From positions 1 through 6,054 of the forward strand of contig SKRY01000052.1 of assembly GCA_007118235.1 (NCBI GenBank): a stretch of DNA of 6,054 nucleotides, given 5' to 3'. This document shows, piece by piece, positions 1 through 5,780 of this stretch. Origin of the DNA: Candidatus Hydrogenedentota bacterium. GTDB lineage: Bacteria; Hydrogenedentota; Hydrogenedentia; Hydrogenedentales; SLHB01. How positions within the stretch are numbered: the stretch's first letter is position 1; the number at the start of each line of letters is the position of its first letter. The position numbers and the translations under genes are program-made. Under the pieces are notes generated by a model. That model made no database searches. It had not been told where the DNA came from and worked only from the letters and a program-made list of their open reading frames with translations.

Positions 1-1
1 C

Positions 2-658
2 GCGATCTACCGGGTTCTTTGGACGCCGCACATCTCCCGGCGGGCGCTCGTGTACGCCGACCCCGAATTTTCCAATCCTCTCGCCAATGACGCGCGGCGC
101 AAGCAAGTTCACGAGAACGAGCACGGAATCGAGGTGCTTCTCCCGTTTCTCCAAGAACGCCTGGACGATTTCCGAATCATCCCCGTGGTCGTGGGGGATT
201 TGCGCGGCGAGGACGGCCAGGTTGACCAACGGCAGGTGCGAGCGATCGCGTCGGCCCTTGAGCCACACCTCACCGAGCGCACGCTTCTCGTGGCGAGCGT
301 GGAATTCACCCACTACGGCGAGGCATTCGGGTTCACGCCTTTCGGGGCGGATCCCTTGGAGGCCATTCAAGAGCTGGACATTGCGGCGTTGCGGCTCGTG
401 TTGCAGCGTAATCGCTCGGGGTTCACGCGTTTTCTGCGCGAGAACCGCGCCAATTTTTGCGGGTCCTCCGTCTTGTTTGTTTTGATGGAGCTTGTCCCAC
501 CCAGCGCGCGGGGCGTGCTGCTGGACTATACGATGTCTGGTCTGCAAACAGGGGACATGCGGCATAGCGTGAGCTACCTGTCGGCTGGATTTTTCGAGCC
601 GGCGCAGGCGCAAGCCGGGAGCCGCGGCGCCCCGGAGACCGGGCCAGAGGAGGAGTAG
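2..658 (+). CDS. amrB: AmmeMemoRadiSam system protein B (MEMO family), 5' truncated by window edge
   Basis: This is the C-terminal part of a MEMO-family protein. The frame is open from base 2 (reading AIYRVLWTPH...), so the true start lies outside the window; the GTG at 50 is internal. MEMO-family landmarks appear in the right order: a YR..WTP segment followed by Asp (like the IYRTPLYDLRID of human MEMO1), HENEHGIEVLLPFL (family EHSIE..LPF), RIIPVVVGDL (family IIPVLVG), SVEFTHYG (family SSDxxHxG), NFCGSS (family CGRxPI) and the closing YTMSG...SVSYLSAGFFEP. In MEMO proteins the conserved His, Asp and Cys residues form a metal site; here Cys (458-460) and His (311-313) are kept but the usual Asp is Glu (302-304). 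The biochemical role of bacterial AmrB is not settled. amrA follows after 25 bp, the usual partner, and a radical SAM amrS may lie upstream. The last 18 or so residues are a low-complexity Ala/Gly/Glu tail. Family assignment is firm; function is not. Confidence 0.9.
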   Translation, partial: AIYRVLWTPHISRRALVYADPEFSNPLANDARRKQVHENEHGIEVLLPFLQERLDDFRIIPVVVGDLRGEDGQVDQRQVRAIASALEPHLTERTLLVASVEFTHYGEAFGFTPFGADPLEAIQELDIAALRLVLQRNRSGFTRFLRENRANFCGSSVLFVLMELVPPSARGVLLDYTMSGLQTGDMRHSVSYLSAGFFEPAQAQAGSRGAPETGPEEE

Positions 659-665
659 CTGGCGG

Positions 666-673
666 AAAGGGGG
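666..673 (+). promoter_or_regulatory. Ribosome binding site for amrA (supports GTG start)
   Basis: The purine run AAAGGGGG lies 10 bases before the GTG at 684. It supports GTG as the start of amrA, since no in-frame ATG lies nearby and the conserved AMMECR1 domain begins only a few residues later. Confidence 0.6.
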
Positions 674-683
674 ACATCGGACG

Positions 684-1289
684 GTGACAACAGCCGATGA
701 AACGTTTCTTTCCCAAGAGGACGGGGCGCTTCTGTTGCGGGTCGCCAGGCGAACGCTGGAGACCTGGGTAGAGGAGGGGCGCCTACTCAGTGTCGAGGGT
801 CTGGAGCTTCCCAAGCCCCTGTTGGAGAAGCGCGGAGCCTTTGTTACGCTGCGTCGTGGGCCTTGTCTGCGGGGTTGTGTCGGGTACACCGCCAACATAA
901 AGCCTTTGGCGGAGGCGGTTCGGGATAACACGATCAACGCCGCTTCTCGTGATTCGCGTTTCGAGCCTGTCAAAGCCGGGGAACTGCCCGAAATCACGAT
1001 TGAACTCTCGGCCTTGACGCCAGGCGATTCGCCCGAGTCTCCCATGCGCGCCGTGCAGTCCATCGATGAGATTGTCATCGGCCGGGATGGCGTGTGCATC
1101 GAGCGTTACGGGGAAAAAGGCGGGTTGCTCCTTCCCCAAGTGGCCGCGGAGCACGGTTGGGGCGTCGAGGAACTCCTGGACGCCGTCTGTCATAAGGCGG
1201 GTTATCCCCCCGGCGCATGGCGGGATCCCGCCTATCGTCTGTATCGATTCTCCGCCCAGGTTTTTTCCGAATCCAGCCCAGAAGACTGA
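684..1289 (+). CDS. amrA: AmmeMemoRadiSam system protein A (AMMECR1 domain protein)
   Basis: This 201-residue cytoplasmic protein (no signal peptide or membrane segment) is a complete AMMECR1-domain protein of normal length. The family signature LRGCVG is at residues 62-67. It is followed by the KPLAEAV..NTINAASRDSRF block (73-93), the LPEITIELSALTP strand (101-112), the RDGVCIERYGEKGGLLLPQVA block (134-154) and C-x-KAGYPPGAW (169-179), all typical of the family. The GTG at 684 is chosen because of the upstream AAAGGGGG. AMMECR1 proteins have no settled enzymatic activity; in the AmmeMemoRadiSam set they occur with a MEMO protein and a radical SAM protein, sometimes fused. Here amrB lies 25 bp upstream, so the two are very likely co-transcribed. 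An extra cysteine (61) sits just before the LRGC motif, giving a C-x3-C pair. Family assignment is secure. Confidence 0.93.
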   Translation: MTTADETFLSQEDGALLLRVARRTLETWVEEGRLLSVEGLELPKPLLEKRGAFVTLRRGPCLRGCVGYTANIKPLAEAVRDNTINAASRDSRFEPVKAGELPEITIELSALTPGDSPESPMRAVQSIDEIVIGRDGVCIERYGEKGGLLLPQVAAEHGWGVEELLDAVCHKAGYPPGAWRDPAYRLYRFSAQVFSESSPED

Positions 1290-1317
1290 AGGCGCGTTCG
1301 CTTCTGTTCGCCAACCC

Positions 1318-1325
1318 AAAGGAGG
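1318..1325 (+). promoter_or_regulatory. Strong Shine-Dalgarno for the sulfatase
   Basis: AAAGGAGG is close to the ideal anti-16S complement and lies 4 bases before the ATG at 1330. It fixes that ATG as the start. The same frame stays open upstream through amrA to 1066, but that 88-codon extension overlaps a conserved gene and would bury the Tat leader, so it is not coding. Confidence 0.7.
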
Positions 1326-1329
1326 CGCC

Positions 1330-2841
1330 ATGGCTACCGTAAACCGCCGCGAGTTCATTTGCACCACGGGACTGGGCGTACTCGCCGCCGTTCTCCCCGG
1401 CGCGAAGAAGGCGCAATCCGCCCCTGCATCCAATAGATCGCCCAATATCTTCTTTGCCTTCGCCGACGACTGGGGCTGGCCTCACGCCGGCGCATACGGC
1501 GATCCCACCGTGCGCACGCCCACGTTTGACAAGCTGGGGCGCGAGGGCGTGCTGTTTGAACATGCGTATCTCTCGTCGCCCTCCTGCACGCCGGCCCGCG
1601 GCTCAATTCTCACCGGACAACACTTCTGGCGGTTACGGGAAGGCGCCAATCTCTGGTCAAGCCTGGACGCCTCGTTTCCCGTGTACCCCGATTTGCTTGA
1701 AGATGCGGGATACTTCGTGGGCCGTAGCCGGAAAGGATGGGGGCCCGGCCAGCTTGAACCCGGCGGACGGGAGCGCGATCCCGCCGGACCCTGGTTTCCC
1801 AATTTCGAGCAGTTTCTGGAAGAGCGCTCCGAGGGACAACCCTTCTGTTTCTGGTTCGGTGCGCAAGAGCCGCATCGTCCCTATGACGCGGACCTCCGGG
1901 AGGAAAAAGGCGTTGACCCCGCCGATGTGACGACGCCGCCGATCTTTCCCGATGCGGAGCCGGTGCGGGAGGACATCGCGGACTATTACGCCGAAGTCGA
2001 GAAGTTCGACCGCGAAGTGGGCGAGAAGCTGGCGATATTGGACGAGATGGGCGAGTTGGAAAACACGATTGTGGTCATGACCGGCGACCACGGCTGGCCT
2101 TTCCCACGGGGCAAGGGCAACCTCTATGATCTAGGGACGCGCGTCCCTCTCGCCATCCATTGGCCAGATGGCGCAACGGGCGGCCGGACGCTTACCGACA
2201 TGACCAACCTCACCGACCTCGCCTCAACCTTCTTGGAGGCGGCTGGGCTTGAGGTCCCGGACGCCGTGACGGGGCGGAGTCTCCTTCCCTTGCTGCAGGC
2301 AGAGAGCGGCGGACGGGTGGATGACTCCCGCGACGCCGTGTTCACCGGCCGCGAACGTCATGTGCCGGCTCAGGAGGGCGATAACGGCGGCGGTTATCCG
2401 TCGCGGGCCATTCGCACCGACGAGTACCTCTACATCATCAACTTCGAGCCGGACCGTTGGCCCGCGGGCACGCCCAATTGGGAAGACGCGTACTACGAGG
2501 ACGCCTGGCTCGCCGATTGCGACAACGGTTTGACCAAATACTACCTCTGGGCCAATCGCGAACGCCCCGATGTGAAACCGTTGTACGAGCTGAGTTTTGG
2601 GAAACGCCCGGCCGAGGAACTGTATCATCTGGCGTTGGATCCATACCAAGTGAACAACGTGGCGGGCGAGTACGCCTATACCGCTATCCGCGAACAGTTG
2701 CGGAAACGGCTGATGGATGAATTGACGCGGACAGGTGATCCGCGCGCCGTTAACGAGGGCGGAACGTTCGACGAGTACCCCTACTATGGCGGGGCGCCTA
2801 CCTGGCCGGGCGAGGATACGCTCGACGAATACCGCGATTGA
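1330..2841 (+). CDS. Tat-exported type I sulfatase, heparan N-sulfatase-like
   Basis: This 503-residue enzyme hydrolyses a sulfate ester or sulfamate, probably outside the cytoplasmic membrane. The leader is Tat-like: NRREF at residues 5-9, then a hydrophobic stretch to about residue 22 and an A-x-A-type region (SAPAS). The mature domain opens with PNIFFAFADDWGW, whose D46 and D47 are calcium ligands. SPSCTPARGSILTG carries C86 in the C-x-P-x-R motif, which must become formylglycine. Other expected active-site residues are K135, H182 (EPHRP), D253 and H254 (TGDHG) and K262 (RGKGNLYDLGTRVP). The C-terminal subdomain (YPSRAIRTDEYLYIINF; ELYHLALDPYQVNNVA) and the PFPRGKGNLYDLG segment resemble human N-sulfoglucosamine sulfohydrolase, which suggests an N-sulfatase-like subfamily. 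Substrate remains unproven. Length and motifs are complete. No maturase (FGE or anSME) gene is visible in the window. It lies 40 bp after amrA, probably in the same transcript. Confidence 0.93.
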   Translation: MATVNRREFICTTGLGVLAAVLPGAKKAQSAPASNRSPNIFFAFADDWGWPHAGAYGDPTVRTPTFDKLGREGVLFEHAYLSSPSCTPARGSILTGQHFWRLREGANLWSSLDASFPVYPDLLEDAGYFVGRSRKGWGPGQLEPGGRERDPAGPWFPNFEQFLEERSEGQPFCFWFGAQEPHRPYDADLREEKGVDPADVTTPPIFPDAEPVREDIADYYAEVEKFDREVGEKLAILDEMGELENTIVVMTGDHGWPFPRGKGNLYDLGTRVPLAIHWPDGATGGRTLTDMTNLTDLASTFLEAAGLEVPDAVTGRSLLPLLQAESGGRVDDSRDAVFTGRERHVPAQEGDNGGGYPSRAIRTDEYLYIINFEPDRWPAGTPNWEDAYYEDAWLADCDNGLTKYYLWANRERPDVKPLYELSFGKRPAEELYHLALDPYQVNNVAGEYAYTAIREQLRKRLMDELTRTGDPRAVNEGGTFDEYPYYGGAPTWPGEDTLDEYRD

Positions 2842-2890
2842 GAGTAAACAAAGGCGCGTCCGCCGCATGCCGCCGGTGAAAACCAAACAC

Positions 2891-2896
2891 GAGGAG
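2891..2896 (+). promoter_or_regulatory. Ribosome binding site for hflK
   Basis: GAGGAG is 10 bases upstream of the ATG at 2907. It supports this start over the internal Met22, and the resulting short polar N-terminus before the membrane segment is normal for HflK. Confidence 0.55.
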
Positions 2897-2906
2897 CCTT
2901 GTACCA

Positions 2907-3968
2907 ATGACCTATCGAAAATCCAGAGGCCCGGAAGTGATTCATTCGGGCGGCTCGGGGCAATTCAAAATGCCCGACTTCAGCAACCTGAATCTCAATC
3001 CCAAGGCCATTGTGATAGCGGTGCTGGTGCTGGTTGTCCTGATCTGGTTCGTCCGGGGCGGACCGGTCTACACCGTGGCGCCGGACGAGGAGGGCATCGT
3101 CCTGACCTTTGGCAAGTACGCCAAGACCACGCCGCCAGGCTTGCACTTCAAGATGCCCTGGCCCGTTCAAACCGTTGAAACGCCCAATGTGCAGGAGATC
3201 AAACACCTCGAGTTTGGATTCCGCACGCTTGAGGGCGCACGCGGCTACCGCACTTTCGAAGAAGACGCGCAGATGCTCGAGGAAGCCCAGATGCTCACGG
3301 GCGACGAAAACGTGGTGAATTGCGCCATGGTGGTTCAGTACCGCATCCGGGATCCCCTGCCGTACTTGTTCAATTTCCGCGGAGGCGAGGTGGAGGCGAC
3401 GTTGCGCGATATCGGCCACGCCGCCCTGCGTCAGACGGTGGGCGACCATCCCATCGACGACGTGCTCACCGAGCGCCGTCCCGCCGTGGCGGCCGAGATC
3501 GAGGAGCAGATGCAGGAAATCGCGGACAGCTATGGGCTTGGCGTGACCATTACGGCGCTGCGGCTTCAGGATGTCCGCGCGCCGCAGGAAGTGGCCGCCG
3601 CTTTCCGCGATGTCGCGAGCGCGCGCGAGGACCGGGAGCGCATCATCAACGAAGCGCGGGCCTATCAAAGCGAACAGCTTCCGCGGGCCGAGGGCGAAGC
3701 GGAGCGAATGCGGCAGGAAGCCCAAGGCTACAAGGAAGCGCGCATCGCCGAGGCCGAGGGTGAGGTGTCGCGCCTTCTGGCCATTGCTCAACGCTACGAG
3801 GCCAACCCCGAAGTCACGCGCGCGCGGCTGTATCTCGAAACCATGAGCAAGATTCTGCCTGAACTGCGCTTGACCGTCGTCGACCAAGACGCCGGTATCT
3901 TGAACTTTCGGAATCTAAGCGGAGGTCAAGGGCTGTTTGCCGGCGGCGAATCGAGAGAGGATGAATAA
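2907..3968 (+). CDS. hflK: HflK, SPFH/Band 7 modulator of FtsH
   Basis: This 353-residue membrane protein is the HflK partner of the HflK-HflC complex, which in E. coli surrounds the membrane protease FtsH and limits its access to substrates. A polar N-terminus rich in Gly, Ser and Asn is followed by one transmembrane helix (about residues 33-49). The SPFH domain begins at VAPDEEGIVLTFGKY (57-71) and PPGLHFKMPWP (76-86). TGDENVVNCAMVVQYRIRDP (131-150), LTERRPAV (187-194), YGLGVTITALRLQDVRAPQEVAAAF and AREDRERIINEARAY match E. coli HflK closely. A long charged, Ala/Glu-rich coiled coil occupies about residues 235-295, and RARLYLETMSKILP ends the conserved part. The protein is shorter than E. 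coli HflK (419) because it lacks the long N- and C-terminal low-complexity tails. The segment around residues 105-130 is longer than in E. coli. hflC follows after 5 bp, the canonical order. No ftsH is visible. Confidence 0.93.
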   Translation: MTYRKSRGPEVIHSGGSGQFKMPDFSNLNLNPKAIVIAVLVLVVLIWFVRGGPVYTVAPDEEGIVLTFGKYAKTTPPGLHFKMPWPVQTVETPNVQEIKHLEFGFRTLEGARGYRTFEEDAQMLEEAQMLTGDENVVNCAMVVQYRIRDPLPYLFNFRGGEVEATLRDIGHAALRQTVGDHPIDDVLTERRPAVAAEIEEQMQEIADSYGLGVTITALRLQDVRAPQEVAAAFRDVASAREDRERIINEARAYQSEQLPRAEGEAERMRQEAQGYKEARIAEAEGEVSRLLAIAQRYEANPEVTRARLYLETMSKILPELRLTVVDQDAGILNFRNLSGGQGLFAGGESREDE

Positions 3969-3973
3969 ACGCC

Positions 3974-5296
3974 ATGCAAAAAGAATATTTTATTAGCGGA
4001 ATAGTGTTGGTGGTCATCGCGGCGGCGTTGTTCATTATCTTGGGCAGCGCTTACATCGTGGATGAACGAGAGCAAGCCGTGGTGACGCGGTTCAACCGGC
4101 CGGTCCACGTGGTGCTTGGCGCGATGCATGGGGATGTGGAAGCGCCCAGCTTTGAGGAACGCCGCCAAGGAGTCCACGACTCCGTGCGCGAACTGGCCGG
4201 AGAAGGCGGCTTGGACATTGACGGCGCCGAAACCGAATCGGACATCCAGGTTTCCGAGGGAGCGGGCTTGTACTTCAAGATGCCCTTTGTCGATGAGGTG
4301 CACCGGATGCCGAATGTCGTGCTGGAGTACGACGCGCCGCCCTGGGAAATGCACCTCGCCGACCAGAAGCTCATTCGCGTGGATAACTTCGCGCGGTGGC
4401 GCATCGAGAACCCGTTGTTGTTTCTCGTGCGCGTTCGCACCGAGGCGCGGGCGCACGACCGGCTCCGCGACGACATCAATGACCAGATGCGGGGCGAAAT
4501 CGGCGGAAACAGCCTGACGGAGGTGATCCGCACAACGAACCGGTTCGTGGATCGCCGCCCGGCCTTCCTCGACGAACTCGGGGACGGTCTGGGCGCGGAA
4601 GTCGAAGAGATGGTCCAGGAAGACTTCTATCACGACAGTCCCATCCGCGAACACATCGAGCGCGGCCGCGAGGAAATAATGAAAGAGATCACGAGGGCGG
4701 TGGACCTGGGCGTGCGCGAATGGGGCGTGCGCGTCCTTGATGTCCGCATCCGGCGGGCGGAATTGCTTGAAGCAAACTTGGAAGCCGTGTTCCAGCGAAT
4801 GGAGGCGGAGCGTTCCCGCTTGTCCAAGGGCTACCGGAGCGAAGGCGAGCGGCAGGCATCCATCATCGAAGGTCAGACCGACCGGCGGGTGGAAGTGATG
4901 AAGGCCAATGCCCAGCGCGACGCCGAGATCTTGCGCGGGGAAGGAGACGCCGAGGCGGCCGGTTTGTTTGGCGATGCGTTCGCCGCGCACCCCGAGGTGT
5001 ACGAATTCATACGCACGCTGGACCTCATCGAGCAGTCCACACCGCCGAACAGCGAGCTTATCGTTGGGTTGGACACCAGCATTTACAGGCTCCTGCGCAG
5101 TCCCCACATTTCCATGGAGCCCGGGGACATCCTGCATGATCGCCAACACGTGACGGCCGAACCTCCGGCTGAGCCCATGCCCGAGGTCCCGGTGGTCTCG
5201 CCGGAGGTGACCGAGGGGCTGGATCAGGATGTCCCTCCGGCTGCGGGCGCCGAAACCGCGCCACCGGCGGACGAAGAGGAGAATGAAGGCGATTAG
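3974..5296 (+). CDS. hflC: HflC, SPFH/Band 7 modulator of FtsH, with unusual insertion and tail
   Basis: This 440-residue protein is the HflC subunit expected to pair with HflK. A single N-terminal transmembrane helix (about residues 6-24) is followed by the SPFH domain. Matches to E. coli HflC include VDEREQAVVTRF (29-40), GLYFKMPFVDEVHRM (98-112), RVDNFARWRIENP (135-147), LGVREWGVRVLDVRIRRAELLEANLEAVFQRMEAERSR (residues 245-282) and the hallmark ILRGEGDAEAAGLFGDAFAAHPEVYEFIRTL (319-349). It is about 100 residues longer than E. coli HflC (334). Part of the excess is a hydrophilic segment at about residues 45-95, between the first strand and GLYFKMPF, where E. coli has about 15 residues. The rest is largely a Pro/Glu-rich tail from about 377. 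The ATG at 3974 sits 5 bases after the hflK stop; a weak AGAGG (3956-3960) lies 13 bases upstream, so translation may be coupled to hflK. The first codons are AT-rich compared with the surroundings. Family assignment is firm. Confidence 0.92.
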   Translation: MQKEYFISGIVLVVIAAALFIILGSAYIVDEREQAVVTRFNRPVHVVLGAMHGDVEAPSFEERRQGVHDSVRELAGEGGLDIDGAETESDIQVSEGAGLYFKMPFVDEVHRMPNVVLEYDAPPWEMHLADQKLIRVDNFARWRIENPLLFLVRVRTEARAHDRLRDDINDQMRGEIGGNSLTEVIRTTNRFVDRRPAFLDELGDGLGAEVEEMVQEDFYHDSPIREHIERGREEIMKEITRAVDLGVREWGVRVLDVRIRRAELLEANLEAVFQRMEAERSRLSKGYRSEGERQASIIEGQTDRRVEVMKANAQRDAEILRGEGDAEAAGLFGDAFAAHPEVYEFIRTLDLIEQSTPPNSELIVGLDTSIYRLLRSPHISMEPGDILHDRQHVTAEPPAEPMPEVPVVSPEVTEGLDQDVPPAAGAETAPPADEEENEGD

Positions 5297-5300
5297 ACGC

Positions 5301-5325
5301 GAACCACCGGGCCGGATGACGGTTC
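5301..5325 (+). terminator. Possible hairpin terminator after hflC (weak)
   Basis: GAACC (5301-5305) pairs with GGTTC (5321-5325), with a small inner CCG/CGG stem (5307-5309 with 5313-5315). It begins 4 bases after the hflC stop, the right place for a terminator. No U tract follows, so it may only protect the 3' end or have no function. A second weak stem at 5331-5346 lies just beyond it. Confidence 0.25.
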
Positions 5326-5595
5326 ACGATAAGGGCGCGGCGCCTTCCCGTGGCCAATGGCCGGGGCGCTGTCGTGTTACCGGTATGCTTGTTTCTGGCG
5401 AAGACAATTGAGGACATCACGACAGGCTGGACCGAGTCATCCGGCGCCTGGAGATGCAAAGCCTCCCCTTGCGTTTACCTCGCTTCCCGGAGTATCATGT
5501 AGCCAGCATGAGAGTCTGCGGGACGGGTTGGTTCTTGCCAGCGGTCATGCCAGAAACAGGCCGCCGCCGGCGGACTCCACCGTCCCTGTGAAGCC

Positions 5596-5610
5596 ATGCG
5601 CCCAGCGCAT
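5596..5610 (+). repeat. Perfect inverted repeat, 6 bp stem
   Basis: ATGCGC (5596-5601) and GCGCAT (5605-5610) form a perfect stem around a CCA loop. No T run follows, so it is not a classical terminator. It may be part of a structured leader or be chance in GC-rich DNA. Confidence 0.35.
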
Positions 5611-5681
5611 ATTCCGGCGGGGGCGGCGCGCGGCGAGAGTAAGAGCGCGGGCGCATCGCGCGAATTTAAACAATACGACGA

Positions 5682-5702
5682 ACGGCCGCCGGTGGGCGCC
5701 GT
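5682..5702 (+). repeat. GC-rich hairpin upstream of tatC
   Basis: ACGGC (5682-5686) pairs with GCCGT (5698-5702), and after a bulged C the stem continues GCC (5688-5690) with GGC (5695-5697) around a GGTG loop. It is the strongest predicted hairpin in the gap and lies about 80 bp before tatC. There is no U tract downstream. It could be a leader structure or a terminator of a type that lacks a U tract. Confidence 0.35.
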
Positions 5703-5724
5703 AAGGGCGTGTCAGGCCTAGCAC

Positions 5725-5742
5725 ATACGACGCGCGTTGTAT
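5725..5742. promoter_or_regulatory. Operator-like 18 bp palindrome upstream of tatC
   Basis: ATACGACGCGCGTTGTAT is symmetric at 8 of its 9 base-pair positions, the exception being G5729 against T5738. It ends 38 bp before the tatC GTG, a plausible position for a repressor or activator site. Its left half, ATACGACG, occurs again at 5673-5680, 52 bp upstream. Which protein might bind is unknown. Confidence 0.35.
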
Positions 5743-5765
5743 AGCGTAAACACCGGAACAAGGCC

Positions 5766-5770
5766 AGAGG
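5766..5770 (+). promoter_or_regulatory. Ribosome binding site for tatC
   Basis: AGAGG lies 10 bases before the GTG at 5781. An in-frame TAG at 5775-5777 limits the start to this GTG or the ATG at 5802. The ATG has no comparable purine run at the right distance, so GTG is preferred. Confidence 0.5.
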
Positions 5771-5780
5771 ATTCTAGATA

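Larger units (their letters stand above)
5297..5780 (+). other. Non-coding gap between hflC and tatC
   Basis: This 484 bp stretch has no believable gene. Open frames here (for example 5357-5704 +) translate to Arg/Pro/Ala-rich sequence with no family resemblance, hydrophobic pattern or good ribosome binding site. It holds several short GC-rich inverted repeats (5301-5325, 5331-5346, 5495-5511, 5596-5610, 5682-5702) and a palindrome at 5725-5742. It most likely contains the end of the hflC transcript and the tatC promoter, but I cannot place a convincing promoter. A small RNA cannot be ruled out. Confidence 0.6.

Noticed and set aside
1..49. Possible frameshift near the left edge of amrB
   Set aside because: The IYR..WTP...D segment matches MEMO proteins loosely but in the same frame, so an open reading frame running off the edge is the simpler explanation.
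1066..1329. Upstream extension of the sulfatase frame by 88 codons
   Set aside because: It overlaps the conserved amrA coding region, and the ATG at 1330 has a strong Shine-Dalgarno and begins a Tat leader.
2784..3887. Open frame of 367 codons on the minus strand opposite hflK
   Set aside because: It is the antisense shadow of a conserved HflK and has no recognisable domain.
3926..5149. Long open frame of 407 codons on the minus strand opposite hflC
   Set aside because: It is antisense to a clearly conserved HflC, shows no family resemblance, and long antisense frames are common in GC-rich genes.
5469..5498. Sigma-70-like promoter TTGCGT, 18 bp, TATCAT
   Set aside because: The -10 is good (5 of 6) but the -35 matches only 3 of 6, and it lies almost 300 bp before tatC; too weak to call from sequence alone.
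5357..5704. Possible 115-residue protein in the gap
   Set aside because: The translation is Arg/Pro/Ala-rich without domains, and there is no good ribosome binding site; it is typical of non-coding GC-rich DNA.
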